This document shows, piece by piece, positions 31,364 to 43,260 of a DNA stretch of 64,000 nt. The DNA lies in NCBI GenBank assembly GCA_028753945.1, contig JAPNXP010000011.1, positions 1,550,001 through 1,614,000 on the forward strand, written 5' to 3'. The notes under the pieces were generated by a model, which saw nothing but the letters and a program-made list of their open reading frames with translations, searched no databases and was not told the DNA's origin. The DNA comes from Hexactinellida sp. DTS-2022 (lineage: Eukaryota > Porifera > Hexactinellida). The first letter of the stretch is position 1, and each line of letters begins with the position of its first letter. A program made the translations under genes and the position numbers.

Positions 31364-32187
31364 CATAGACTCCTTTAATTGAAGGACTAGTATCTGACAA
31401 TCTGGGATTGCGGAACTTTGGTCCCAAGTTCAATTTGGGTCCCATCATATCTTGGGTTGTACTTGTACACATGCTAGAAGCTTCATCTTGGTGTCTAACA
31501 TGGGATTTTGAGGGATGGGAAATTAATTAATTACACTTTTTGACCTTGTCACCTAAATGTCATTTTAACACAAATAGTCGTTATAAATATGTATATACAT
31601 TTTCCAATTTTTTTTTTTTGCATTATCATGATGACGTAATAATTAGAAAATACTTGTGATTGGAAAATGAGCAAGCATATTTGTGATTTTGGTGGGAGAT
31701 ATGTAGGTGCTATTAATATACATATTGTATTAAATTTTCACGTTTTTATCTCTCATGGAGCGTGAGTTATAAGCTAATAGGTGGATTTTCACATTTTGAA
31801 TAAGGTGACAATGACGTCATAATTCCATTGTAGGCGTGAATTTTGGTTCAAGACTCGAATTTGTCCGAGCCATACCCAAAATACCCCTGCATGCCAAAGA
31901 TCAGCCCCGTGGGTCTTGTAGTTTATTCAATCAACTCTGAACATAGAAATATATACATATTTATAACGACTATTTGTGTTAAAATGACCTTTAGGTGACG
32001 TGGTAAAAGGTAAAAAGTGTAATTAATTAATTAATTTCTCATCCCTCAAAATCCCATGTTAGACACCAAGATGAAGGTTCTAGCATGTGTACAACCAAGA
32101 TATGATGGGACCCAAAATTGAACTTGGGACCCAAGTTCCGCAATCCAAGATTGTCAGATACTAGTCCTTCTATTAAAGTAGTCTATG
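31364..32187. mobile_element. 824-bp element with ~225-bp inverted termini and CATAG ends (probable P-type)
   Basis: Left arm 31364-31590 (CATAGACTCCTTTAATTGAA..) and right arm 31960-32187 (..TATTAAAGTAGTCTATG) are inverted copies. The 8-bp target duplication AGTAGAAC is exact (31356-31363 and 32188-32195). P-superfamily elements make 8-bp duplications and the P-like elements here begin CATAGC, so a non-autonomous P relative is likely. The middle (31620-31940) shares GTGACAATGACGTCATAA and other words with 45850-46130. Confidence 0.8.
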
Positions 32188-32199
32188 AGTAGAACAGAT

Positions 32200-33110
32200 A
32201 ATTACCATCGAGACCAATCCAGCGCCATCTAACCATCTGAATACCACCACACAGATTGCATTATTACCAATAGCATGTCCTACGTGGGAGGGGGGAGAGC
32301 ACAGCGACATCATGCAATCCAATACTTGCTCACCAACTGACACCAAATTCTACCATCTCTTCAAACTTGATGCTAGTATTAAATTTGAAGAACTGCGAGA
32401 TTATAATGCCAAACAACTAGGGGCAGGAAATTCAATATGATTCAACTGGTTTGATGCAATCATGCATTTTTTTTGTATCAGAAGGCTGCATCATTCAATT
32501 TCTAAGAGAAGAAATCTATGCAAGTATAATGCAACGACAGATACATTACCGACTTCAAATGCCACACTGCACCAACATCTTTAACATCACGACTATGATA
32601 GGAAATATTGGCAGCGTATTCACTAATCTGGAGTATTCTATAAACCGAAAACTCATTCAAACTAAATGTAAGTCCTGTGGATGAAGTGATGCAATCTGTA
32701 AGAGGTTAACTGGGGATTTTCAAACCATTCATATACGGCTAACAATTAAATTGGACACATTCTACCACGAAGCAAACAAGTATATTAATATCTGACATCG
32801 ACCAACAATTTACCATCAGTCACCAACAACAGACATTACATTATACTCTAGCTGGCTTTTCCATCTTCATTAGCAACCTCTTTGTTCTATCCTATGTGAC
32901 AAAGGACAATTTTATAAATATGACGGCATGAGAAACCCTACTGTCGAACTATGGGACTGTAACCACTTCATCGGATCACTCAATACTGTATTCTACCTCT
33001 TTCACTCTTCTGACTAATTCTTCTTATTCAGTTCGAAAGCGCTCAAAGGCAAGGAACATCGAACATTGTGGGGGCTCTGCTAGAGGCTATTTGGGCAACT
33101 CAATTCCTAT
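32200..33110 (+). pseudogene. Unclassified degenerate coding region
   Basis: Islands with codon-like bias broken by stops: about 32280-32438 (SDIMQSNTCSPTDTKFYHLF), 32451-32684 (77 codons), and 32880-33020, where LCDKGQFYKYDGMRNPTVEL reads like the end of a cysteine-protease-like or similar fold (a G-x-(F/Y)-x-x-Y-D-G motif). No family could be named. A perfect hairpin (33132) lies just beyond. Confidence 0.3.
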
Positions 33111-33131
33111 CATGGTGAACCCAAATTATGG

Positions 33132-33175
33132 AAACACGACTTGCAACGAGGAACATGCCGTTGCAAGTCGTGTTT
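33132..33175. repeat. Perfect 17-bp hairpin with 10-nt loop
   Basis: AAACACGACTTGCAACG (33132-33148), loop AGGAACATGC, then the exact complement (33159-33175). Confidence 0.9.
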
Positions 33176-33347
33176 TCCGACTGACAGCGTAACACTTCTA
33201 ATTAGCACTCAACCATCTCAAGTGTAAATTACTGCGTAAATGGCAAAGCAACTGACGAGTCCTGACCGGGGACGAAACACAAGATTGGAACCAGATCTAA
33301 GAGGTTTATAGACTTATTTATTGACTATAACATTAATATATATTCTA

Positions 33348-33487
33348 GAACCTGTCTATAACGGCCACTTAGAAGTTAGAATATTCCCCACATGACTTCT
33401 CATATTTTAATAAACCTGTACATAGCTGTAATCTGTCATAATGGCCATTTTTGAACAGTCCTTTGGGTGGCCGTTATTAACAGGTTC
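33348..33487. mobile_element. Tc1/mariner-type MITE, 140 bp
   Basis: GAACCTGTCTATAACGGCCA and TGGCCGTTATTAACAGGTTC are inverted ends, each bordered by TA (33346-33347, 33488-33489). Confidence 0.85.
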
Positions 33488-33494
33488 TACTGAT

Positions 33495-33617
33495 TAGTAT
33501 AACAGTTCAGTCTGTTAATATACTAGTACGGTCTGTTAATATAGCAGTGCGGTCTGTTAATATAACAGTGCGGTATGTTAATATAACAGTTCGGTCTCTT
33601 AGTATAACAGTCTGGTC
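33495..33617. repeat. 21-bp tandem repeat, about six units
   Basis: Units of TGTTAATATAACAGTGCGGTC (21 bp) with substitutions, directly next to the end of a hAT remnant. Confidence 0.9.
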
Positions 33618-33624
33618 TGCTGTA

Positions 33625-34720
33625 ATAGCACATCCATGGTGTATAGAGTGTATCATATAGGCGTCTCAAAATACCACATCGTCTCAAAATATCACACAAC
33701 AGTACTCCTCAAGTAAGTCTTTAATCTCCTGAGGGTACTGAAGGAGCGATCTGCTTCGCAGCTGGTGGCGATGAAACTAATAGTAGGCGCATAGGCGTAG
33801 AAGTAGCCCGGCCCGCCCGGGGAGGTTCTGGAAGCACACGGGCGGCACGGGGGGATTTTGGATCGAATTATCATTGAAATATACTATAATCTTTCCCGAT
33901 ATGTCATCTACAAATACTTATATAGTGCACTTGATTGAATTATTCATTCAATTATATATTTGTTGGTATTGTTGCTTGCTATATACCTATACCTTGAGGC
34001 TTGACGCTTGTTAGTGTCCAAGCTATTCTCCGAGAATGTCTAAAAGGCATATTGACGATGGCTCAAAACAACCAAGTTTCGCTAACTCGCCCGGGCAGAT
34101 TATAATGATTTTTGGGAAACGTTTATGCCTATGAGTAGGCGTACCAGTGCAGTCATAACAGATACATATCCCGAAATACCGGCCATTGACGCATTACACT
34201 AAATATTCCATCGAACTTGGAAATATCGAACGGTTTTGCTTTTTGGAGAAGTTCCTTCTAATTTAGGATCGTAAAGTTTATCAGGATGGACGAGCAGGTA
34301 TTCATCAAAATTGATCACATTCTGTTTCAGAGTTTGTGTTGAGCCTCCAAGATCCTCTGAGCACCAGTGAAAAGGTTTTAAATTCCTCGGCCTTGGTCAA
34401 GAGTTGGCAGCCTTCGTACGAATCTTGGCATCGTTAGAATGTTCTTGGACCTCATCTAAAAAGGTTACGATCCTTTTGTAGTTGCAAAGAATCGAATCGA
34501 GGCTTGCCTGCCTCATAACCCATCGAGTGGGGTATAGTGGACGGATGTTTGCACCTCGTCGACTTGTTGTTTGCTTCTCATAATCTTCGGCAACCAACTC
34601 ATCAAATAGCTCAGCGTTAATCGGCGTGTTCTGGAACCTCAGCTTACGTTTGGCACTATCCTTGCAGAAATTTCCGACTGATGGGAAAATTCGATTGCTG
34701 TTGCGAATACGTCCACTATC
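33625..34720 (-). pseudogene. hAT transposase remnant (ZMYM1-like type)
   Basis: Minus-strand blocks: 34700-34400 with LYPTRWVMRQASLDSILCNY and a helical stretch, and 33874-33692 ending in the dimerisation motif TSCEADRSFSTLRRLKTYL. The E of that motif is the hAT catalytic Glu position. The DDE region between is degraded (stops at 34400-34200). The 3' flank 33625-33705 repeats the subterminal sequence at 15170. A short plus-strand frame at 34036 (MSKRHIDDGSKQPSFA) resembles a hAT N-terminus in the opposite sense, so the locus is rearranged. Confidence 0.7.
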
Positions 34721-35881
34721 TCATTGTTGATACTATACTTAGGCTGATGAGGATGATGATATAGTCAAAAAGTAAACAACATACGTACATACTACTTTAT
34801 CATTACGTAATTAGTTCTACCTCTTCCCCGTCAACAATTAATTCGCTCTTTTCCTAGTTAAATTAGTTTTCTCTAATTCGAGTTCTCTCTTCTAATTAAT
34901 AATAATACTGTCACTATTCTAATGAATTATTTTTTCTAAACACTGGGCAAACTTTAATCTAGTTTTCTATAAGTGGTGACTAATATGTATATTGCATGTT
35001 TGGAGAGATCAGTTGACAATTAATCGCAAACCATCGAAGTAGATCATTTTGAAATCTTTAATTCAATGAATTGCAAATAAAATTTGATATTAATGTCAAA
35101 CCAGTGATATATATCATATTTATCATAAAGTCGATGAATTATTACGCTCTCGTTGTAAGTTATATTCTTTATAAAAAAAAATCCGAAAAATAGGTAGGAG
35201 ATTTATCCGCTTGTTCTTTAACAGAGCAGATACGAATATTTGATGAGATATGAAAATCGGCTTAATTAAGAACGTACCAAAAGCAGTCGGAGTCGTTAGA
35301 AGTACTCAAATTATTATATGGAAATGAAATTTGGATAACCTAGTTGGAGTTGGTAAAAAGCAACTTCAATCGATAGTAACAAAATAGTTATTTGTGTATT
35401 GATGTATTATTTGGAAAGATTGTATTCTAATTATTTTAATTGTTTGTACAATTATGTGAAGTATCGAAACAATTTATTACGTATTGATGAATAAGTGTTT
35501 AGATAAACTCAATATAATGGGAATTAAAAGGAGAAGGATGAATCGTTGTACTTACCCAAAGTATAATTAATAATATTAGATGTCATTGATATGATTAAAT
35601 GTTGGTGTAGGCTTTAATTAAAATTGTGAAGAGATCCAAATTGCAAAGATAATAATTTTGAGGAGTTTACACACGATTAGTTTAGTAGTAGCATAACGAA
35701 TAATGACATCCTTATTACTAATCATTTAAATTTATACTTTTTTCGGTACAAAAATGAGAATAAAATTGAATACAATTTACTGAGTATAAATTGATAAGAA
35801 GTGCTTATGCGTACAATATGAAAAATGTGTTAATTAACTGACTTAATTAATTGTCAAGCACTAATACAGACAAGCGCTCGT
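34721..35881. other. AT-rich spacer, nothing recognised
   Basis: Over 1.1 kb without an ORF of interest, repeat end or RNA gene visible. Confidence 0.5.
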
Positions 35882-35889
35882 CCCCCTAT

Positions 35890-36561
35890 TAGAGCACTGC
35901 GCGGGGCGGGTTAATAAATTAGGGTTGCGGGACCCGCACCCCGCGGGTTCTTGCGGGTCAAAGAATCAGAATATTTGCGGGGCGGGTCGGGTGCGGGTCA
36001 CGGAATCGTAATGCGGGGCGGGTGTGGGTCAGAGATTCTTACTGCGGTTGGTGCGGGTTGATGCGGGTCAGCGCGGGTTTGCGCAAGAGTTCTCGCTAAG
36101 GATTATTTGGGGGTGCAGTGTCCACTAATTGTAACAATGTACCCCTCTATAGTTCCTAAACAAAATTAATGATCAATAGAATCTTAAGATGGCAGAAGTC
36201 TTGCGATGGAACGAATTGTACGGTGAATTATTTCGTATTCCCGAATAATAAACACGTAATTCTTTGTTCAAATTTCCGCCCAAAACATATTGCCGTCTTC
36301 TTTATTCCTTAATGATGTAATTATTTTTGTGCCCGCATTGTGCGCCGAGTGTTTACACCCTATTATATAATCCTAGCGATAATACTGGTCAACGAGTTTT
36401 GGTGCGGGTTGGTGCGGGTTGAGCGCGGGTTAATGTGTGTTAGTTGCGGGTTGGTGCGGGTTCATTTGTTTATATTGTGGGATTTTCGGGGCGGGTGCGG
36501 GTCAATTACTAATAGATGCGGGGTGGGTGCGGGTCCCGCATATGACCCGCGCAGAGCTCTA
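35890..36561. mobile_element. GC-rich hAT-type MITE, 672 bp, exact TSD
   Basis: Ends TAGAGCACTGCGCGGG and CCCGCGCAGAGCTCTA; exact 8-bp duplication CCCCCTAT (35882-35889, 36562-36569). Shoulders are dense in GCGGGT/GTGCGGGT units (35900-36090, 36400-36550), in strong contrast to the AT-rich surroundings. Confidence 0.93.
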
Positions 36562-36890
36562 CCCCCTATATAGCAAATATTAGACATACTGTCCCATTGA
36601 GCGTAAACAAATTTTGAGATCTTGTGGACCCCCTACTGCCGTCCGGGAACCCCGGGTGGACCACTGAGCTAAAAGATAAACACCCTTCGCAGACGAATGG
36701 GAGTGTGCTTCTTCTGTTTGCGCAGGTCTTACCCAATGTTTGATTTAAATATTATTTCAATATTTCAAATTACATTTCATCTTAATTTATTATAATTTAA
36801 TTAATGTTTGAATTGTAAAGACTTCAAATAAGAATCGTATTAAATTAATTAATTAAAGTAAGATTAATTATTACAAATAGAAATAGGAAT
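36562..36890. other. Flank with a partial hAT-like GC patch
   Basis: GTGGACCCCCTACTGCCGTCC..GGGTGGACCAC at 36623-36664 is a small inverted repeat like a MITE core. No gene. Confidence 0.4.
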
Positions 36891-36899
36891 CCGTGGAGT

Positions 36900-37343
36900 A
36901 TTTACGTTATTATTTTGAATATGTGCCCACTGCAGTAGGAAAAGATTTCCTTTGGTTGAATTCCTCTAACTCTTGTCTGTATCCCAGTGAGGTGTCCCTT
37001 CATGTTTTCTCCCCATCATAGCTTAGGGCCCGACAGTTGAGCGACCCTTTGCTGATGTCTTCCAACTTATTGACGAGTACACCCGTTAATGTATCAGCGG
37101 TAGTGTCCTTGGTGTTGTTTAACCCCACAAAATGTTCCGAAACTTAGATCCCAGGAGAATGTTATTAGGACGATAACCACCTGCTCAACTATCGCCAGTC
37201 AGTCGCCTCATCCATAATTACCCAGAAAAAAAACATTACAAACTACCTCATTCACCAATGACCTGAGAATCCCATTACCAAGAGACCCAAAGATAGTGTT
37301 CTGAGTGTCCCAGCTCAACCACTTGAATCCCTTTCTGTATAGG
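36900..37343 (-). pseudogene. Older hAT transposase, downstream half (split by a younger hAT)
   Basis: Minus-strand coding that continues the frame of 40498-40860 after the insertion: RKGFKWLSWDTQNTIFGSLG, the first catalytic Asp in FFWVIMDEATD (shifted frame, about 37215), VSEHFVGLNNTKDTTADTLT, then CRALSYDG with the second Asp (about 37020) and ENMKGHLTGIQ. The remaining C-terminus is not seen before 36890. The family is the TTF/ZMYM1-like hAT group. Confidence 0.75.
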
Positions 37344-40300
37344 CATTGGCGTAGCAACATGGTTTTGCGATGGAGGGGCGATAGCGAGCGAGGAAAAAAT
37401 TAGGGGGTCTACCGTCTACGGTCTACCCCCAGGAAAATTTAGGTAGTATTTGCATAGAATAAGTTAGTAAAAGTAACTTGGTTTTGTCCTATCAAAATTG
37501 ATTTGGACGGACATCAAAACTGATATTTAAACCGGGAAGAACTGGTCAACACTAACTGCGTGCATGCTTACATATTAAGTAAACGTATAAACTTGTTGAG
37601 ATAACAAATTTTGATTTTGTCATAAACTATTAACATTGTTACATTGAATCAGTGATGTGATAATGAATGTTTGGTTTCAACCAATTAACAACATACATGG
37701 ATTATGCGCATCTAAGAAGGTATCATGATTCATAAATAATACGGAGCTGAGTATTCCGAATCAGAATATTATAGAAATTGAATAATATCGTACATTTTGT
37801 ATTTATTGGTTACTATCACTATTACTGTATACTAAATTCATTAGCATGTCTGTAAGCGTTCGAATCCAGACATCAACAAGGACAATAAGAGAGCGAAGGT
37901 TCAACCCTCGATTCAGTCTTTCTTCATCTCCAAAGGAAACGTACCAAATCCAGTAATTATTCAATCCGATTGGAATGATGAGTCGTCGCATGATATCGCT
38001 GGTTCAACTGATGAGCTGACGCAACCGTTGCATCCGGCTCCAGTGACACCACCACAAATGCAAGATATCCAAACAGATAATGTTGGGATTCCTCTACCTT
38101 TGATAATCACATCCGAAGAGGCGAAGACTCACAAGGACCGCGTCTTTCGCACAAAGTGGCAGCAACAACATCCATGGCTTCAGCATTCCGTAGTCAAGAA
38201 CGTGGCGTGGTGCCAGTATTGTGTATGGGCAACCATTGAGAAGTTTCTCCATTATATCAGGGAGGTGGATGCTCAGAGGACGACCTTTGCCCGCGGAGAA
38301 TGGACTAAATGGAAACAGGGAACATCTCATTTAGCAGAGCATGCTTCCAGCGCAGTCCACAATGCGGCAGCATCGATTTCATAGCACATTCGGAGAAGGC
38401 ATAACATTGCTCAGAAGGTAGACATCAAAAAGCGCCCAAGGAACGTCAGGACAATCGACTGGGGCTCAACGCGGTTCTCGACACAGTAATGTTCCTCGCT
38501 CGCCAGGGACTTGCTCTGAAAAGGTCACACAGACAATGAGTCAAACTTTCAGCAGCTTTTACAGACTCTGGGGAGGCATAACGAAAATGTCAAAAGGTTT
38601 TCCAAAACTACACGTAATTGGACGTCGCCTGATATCCAAAATGAAATGTTGAAGATGGTCCATGTAGAGATGATGGAAACTTTGCTTTCAAGGATCCGGA
38701 AGAGCGGAATATTTGCCATTATCGCTGACGAGACTACGGATGCCTCAGTAAAAGAGCAAATGAGCATAATAATTAGATACTTTGATATTGACGAGCTCGA
38801 GGTTTTCGAGATCTTCCTTGGATTCTTGAACGTTCCCGACACCAAAGCTGATACATTGTTCAACGCTATCAAGGACGTTTTGCAGCAATGCAACCTTCCT
38901 CTCGCACAAGCCAGGGGACAGTGCTATGACGGAACAGCGAACATGAGGGGACATGTGAGTGGCGTCCAGGCGCGCTTGTTGAAGGAAAATCCTTACTGCT
39001 TGTATGTATATTGTATAGGGTACAACCTCAATTTGGTGGTACAGGAAGCCACCAAGGCTCTGGTTGAGGGCAGTAAAGCAATGACTTTTCTGCAGTCGTG
39101 CACCACCTACATTCGCGATTCGCCTAAGCGCCTCCAAGAGTTTACCAACATCCTATCAGAGGTGCTTCCATCCTCTGAGACCAACTTTCGCCCCCTCTGT
39201 CATACTCGCTGGGTTATGAGGTCCGATCCCTGGACAGTTTTTTAGAGAAATATCCTGTCCTGTTGCAGTGGTACGAAGAACGACAATACAACTCCTCTCT
39301 ATCGGCAGAGATCCGTGCGAAGTCGATGTCATTTCTGCAACAGCTGGAAAGGTTCGAAACTTTATTTATGATGCGTGATATGCGCCTGCTCTTCGGCATA
39401 GTTGACCCTGTTCACAAGGCAGTGCAGGGAGTGAACGAAAAAATTGGCGATGTTATGCGAAGGGTCAATATGCTGAAAGAACACTGCAGATTGTGCGAGA
39501 TGGGCACTGCCGGACAGGTGACGCTGCAAAGCTATTTTACCAGGTGACAAAACAAAAAGCGAATGAGCTCCAGATTGATATACCTGCACTACCACGAGGC
39601 AAAATCAATAGACATAGGGGCTCTACCACTTTACTAGAAATATCAGAAGACGACATTCTACATTACTACTCCGGTCTATACGGCTCCCTTTTCGATGCTG
39701 CGATCACTGGAATCGATTCACGCTACCATACACCCAGCATGGAACTCGCTTCTGTCATTGAAATCATTTTCACAAGACGGTATACTCTGGACGATGTGGA
39801 AAAAGTGAGTTAGCTAATAGTGTTATAGCCCGATTAGCGGTGTTTGACACAGTTATTCCTGATTTTGATATGTCATATTTGTCAATAATCACCCAATTCA
39901 CCTAGGTGTGCGAAGTGTACGGCCTGAAAGATACAGGAGATGTTAACGACTCAATGCTGAAGTTACAGGTCGATCAATGGATTCACATTTCTAATGAACT
40001 GGAAGCTGACTGCTCGGAAAGTGGATTCCTTGAAATGCTTAAGAAGGACATGACGCGTGTCCTATTCATGAAAGAGCTGTTCAAGGTGTTACTGCTATAT
40101 GCCACTCTTCCTAGCACCTCATGCTCCGCGGAGCGGTCATTCAGCTGCCTGCCTAGAATCAAAACGTATTTGAGAACCACAATGTCACAAGAGCGCCTAA
40201 ACCACGTCGCCGGAATCCACATACACAAACAGGAGATGGACAAAATCAATAGACAAGAGTTATTGGATGAGTTTGTGTCACGAAATCAGTTTAGAAAAAA

Positions 40301-40497
40301 TGTTTTCTCATTCAGCAAAGACATGAATTAGGCTGTATTATGTTTTTCGAATAAAATCAGCACGTAATATTGGGGGAAAAGGTGAGAGAACACACAATTT
40401 CATGGAGGGTCGGGATAGGACTTTTGTAATCGCCGCCCCCCCATGGCCAAATCATGGAGGGGCGCCGCCCCCCTGCCCCCCCTATTCTACGCATATG
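37344..40497 (+). mobile_element. hAT transposon, 3.15 kb, exact 8-bp TSD, nested in an older hAT
   Basis: Exact target duplication TGTATAGG (37336-37343 and 40498-40505). Ends CATTGGCGTAGCAA and the complement of TTCTACGCATATG are loose inverted repeats; G-rich/C-rich shoulders lie inside (GGAGGGGCG at 37370 and 40455). It carries a near-complete hAT transposase on the plus strand and interrupts a minus-strand hAT gene. Confidence 0.93.
37820..40331 (+). pseudogene. hAT transposase (TTF-type zinc finger, ZMYM1-like), lightly damaged
   Basis: 38028-38384 has the TTF-type finger (FRTKWQQQHPWLQHS, WCQYCVWATIEKF, HLAEHASSAVH). The catalytic core follows: Asp in IIADETTDASVKEQ (about 38725), Asp in CYDGTANMRGHVSG (about 38925), then HTRWVMR; the Glu lies in the dimerisation motif TSCSAERSFSCLPRIKTYL (about 40125). 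An intron (39805-39905, GTGAGT..CACCTAG) precedes the last exon. Breaks near 38384, 39225 and 39547 require shifts, so it is probably inactive. The element is otherwise well preserved, in keeping with its perfect target duplication. Confidence 0.85.
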
Positions 40498-40860
40498 TGT
40501 ATAGGTATTTCTCGAGAGAAGTAGAAGACTGGCCGAGTATTGTCACTAGTTGCCTGAAGTTACCCTCTTCATCAGAATGACCGAGCAATCCTAATTCCTG
40601 TCTGCAGATAAATTGTACTACTTGAATATTCGTACGAAGAGCCAATCGGTTTTCTCGTTGCTGTTCGCTTAACTGATCTGTCATCTGGTTCCCGATAGAA
40701 TCTTCTTGACAAATTCTACTTGCAAAACTCCCAGCCTGTCGATGACTGGAGCTATCCTGGTGTTTATACAATTCCAGTGCCTTTCTTACTCTCCATAACA
40801 TTGATATTAAGCTGTTTGACGTTAAAAGACGCGAATACAAAACATCACTGGATCTAGCTG
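40498..40860 (-). pseudogene. Older hAT transposase, upstream half (split by a younger hAT)
   Basis: Minus-strand frame with ENRLALRTNIQVVQFICRQE and LGLLGHSDEEGNFRQLVTIL, the hAT region ahead of the first catalytic Asp. It reads through the target site as EKYLY and resumes at 37343 in the same frame. The zinc finger part is missing; a LINE fragment abuts at 40822. Confidence 0.8.
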
Positions 40861-40992
40861 AACGTAAATTCTATCGTGACAAGTTCCAACAATGCGATAT
40901 AAGACAGCTTTTTCAGTTGGTTGACAACCTGGTGACACTCCGAAAAAAGCTTGTTCTACCAAATATGATAGACTTCTTCCCTTGTAGCTAAA
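40821..40992 (+). pseudogene. LINE fragment (linker ahead of reverse transcriptase)
   Basis: Plus-strand frame VKRREYKTSLDLAERKFYRD followed by QLFQLVDNLVTLRKKLVLPN. The pattern of basic helix, Lys-x-x-Tyr/Phe-Tyr, then Leu-Phe-x-Leu-x-x-x-Leu and Leu-Pro is typical between endonuclease and RT of CR1/L2/Jockey-like non-LTR elements. Only about 56 codons remain. Confidence 0.55.
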
Positions 40993-41400
40993 TTCTCTGA
41001 ATTCTTCGAATCAAAGATTATTTGTATCCGTGAAACTCTCCTGAAAGTTAGCCCGCAGAACTTAACTGTCTCTCTTTCTCAAACTTGTCACTCAACAATT
41101 AGTACATTCATATTGATTGATGACGACCATTTATTTAGGAAATAGAAGACTCGTCGACAAAGACTTGTGGCCTTGACCCCTTACCTACATCGCTCTAAAA
41201 ATCTCTCTCCTCCTCTCTTCTTACCTATATTTCTGGTATTGTTAACAAATTACTGTGTGAAGCCATATTTCCTAGCACACTTCAGAAATCTTAGCCCTGT
41301 ATACAATTTTTCTGCTTTCTGGGACTCGTAGTCTTTCCAATAAATTCTGGACAAACAAACACACACACAGACAACACTTGCGCTTTTACTATATAGATGA
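40993..41400 (+). repeat. Probable LINE-related tail sequence
   Basis: No gene. It ends in GGACAAACAAACACACACACAGA..TTTTACTATATAGAT, a tail type also seen near 13020, 46110 and 57740. Confidence 0.4.
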
Positions 41401-41641
41401 GCAATAGAAAGATAAATCATGGTTGTGTACAGTGGCGTACCGTGGGGGGCGGGATATTTAATTTAAAACTTTTAAATTCTACTAATAGAAATGCTTTATT
41501 GAATTAAATTGATCCAAGTATATTTCTGTGTTTCCAATTTGCACTATTACCATTTCACAAATTACAATTGATATATTGTACTGCTACAATTAAGCGTCCT
41601 ATTAAGTTAATGGTAAAGAATTCAATTTCTGAAATAATGTA

Positions 41642-41901
41642 TACCGTAATGTTTCGAATAAGCGCCCATGCGCCTATTGTTTTCGTAGGCCAATATTGTC
41701 CTGAATTCTTTTTGAAAAATCCAGAAAATAATATTTAGGTCGGTTCTAATGGTTCTCACCCATAGTAAACTTAAGTTGCCAAAATCAATCGAATTACACT
41801 CAATTTATCAACTAATGTGTTTTAATTCTATCATACCAATGTAATTTTTATTGACCCGGCGCTTATTCAGGCCACTGGCAAATACTTGGGAAAATACGGT
41901 A
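41642..41901. mobile_element. MITE nested in the hAT element
   Basis: TACCGTAATGTTTCGAATAAGCGCCCA faces GGCGCTTATTCAGG..GGGAAAATACGGTA; TACCGTA/TACGGTA ends. Superfamily not assigned. Confidence 0.6.
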
Positions 41902-42243
41902 CCTATAATAGTTATTAGTTAACAAACGCTTTTAACAGATGGACACATTTACTTTTATGTATAGATAGCATCTTGATTGATAAAGGAGTGCGTTAAGCCT
42001 TTTTCCTTCAACTACTTCAAAGTTCATTATGTAATCATGTAACAATTCTTTGACTTGTATTTTATTATAATATGAGTAAACAAACAATAGTGTTATTGTA
42101 AATAAGTGATGTTGAAAAAATAACAACCTAATTTATCGAATTAGATTAGAAATAACAAAATGTATTCACCCTTGTTGACTACATTTTGTATAGTTGCACT
42201 GTTTCCATACTAATCTACGTATTGTTTAACAATTGTTAGAATA

Positions 42244-42353
42244 CGTTGGTCTAATTCCTACACAGCGTTGGTATAATTCTTACCACTTCGTTGGTGTAAT
42301 TCCTACCTCAAACATTGATCAAATTTCTACCTCGATTGTTGGTCTAATCCCGG
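42244..42353. repeat. ~23-bp tandem repeat, about five diverged units
   Basis: Units like CGTTGGTCTAATTCCTACA with variable tails inside the hAT element. Confidence 0.75.
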
Positions 42354-42542
42354 CGTCTCAATGAAATCGATAACTATTTGTTAACAATTTTTGTTATGAT
42401 AATTATATTTAGCAAAATATAGTAAATGCACAATTTAATCATGAAAAATAAATTTAATATTTCACACCTAGGGGCGAACTTCTGTATTCCCGCCCCGGGC
42501 GGAATTTGGTCATGGTACGCCCTGGTTGTGTACAGGACGGGA

Positions 42543-43258
42543 AAATTCTGGAAGATATAAGATTATTACAATTATTCTTAACTGAGTGTACTATGTATAT
42601 TGAACATCAATAAATATTTTGAGCAGAATTAGATTCTTGATGCAATATTCTCTATTATCAAGAGGGTAATTATTTACTAAAACTTTCTATGCTTTTCACG
42701 TTAGTTGAATGGTTGTCCGTAATTACTCCTTCATAGTTTAATTTTCTTTCGTTTAGGGTGAAAATATAGTTCAAGATTATATTGTAAACATCAAGGAAAG
42801 TAAGGCTAACATTGGCTAACAATAGGTATTGCTTTATAATATATGGAATAGTTTTCTTAACGAAAGGAGTCAAAGGACCATGAAGCACAATATACGCTTG
42901 AACATGTTTAGATCACCCTCACAACCAATTACACAATTTCCTTCGAATTGTACTTGAGTTTGGAGGTACATCTCATCTAGTAGGATAACAACATCATTTA
43001 CTCACAGCATTAGTGAAAGTATTAGGTATGTCTCAATTTTTAATTGAATCTGAGTATTACTCATCGAATGCGCGTCAAACTTCTTTTCAAATTATTATTT
43101 TCAGTAGAACAGATTCCACAATGATGACAAAATTCCAGACATACAGGACAAAATCGACTCGGGTGAACAAACTAAGTGACGCAAATAAACTCGAACAGGT
43201 TCACTCCAAGTAACTATACGCATACTTACTATACAAAGTGATTAAATTCAATTCACAC
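42543..43258. other. AT-rich spacer
   Basis: Two short frames (42670-42888 minus, 43013-43213 plus) have no recognisable content and no supporting context; nothing else was seen. Confidence 0.45.
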
Positions 43259-43260
43259 TA

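Larger units (their letters stand above)
41430..42534. mobile_element. Non-autonomous hAT element, 1.1 kb, exact TSD
   Basis: Ends CAGTGGCGTACCGTGGGG and (complement) CAGGGCGTACCATGACC; exact duplication GTTGTGTA (41422-41429 and 42535-42542). No transposase inside. It contains a further MITE (41642-41901) and a tandem array (42244-42353). Confidence 0.93.

Noticed and set aside
33495-33617. 21-bp repeats as CRISPR or telomere-like array
   Set aside because: No spacers, diverged units, and not a telomere motif; simple minisatellite.
41358-41398. Telomeric or satellite CA repeat
   Set aside because: Short CA-rich tail recurs once per dispersed repeat copy; it is a family tail, not a satellite.
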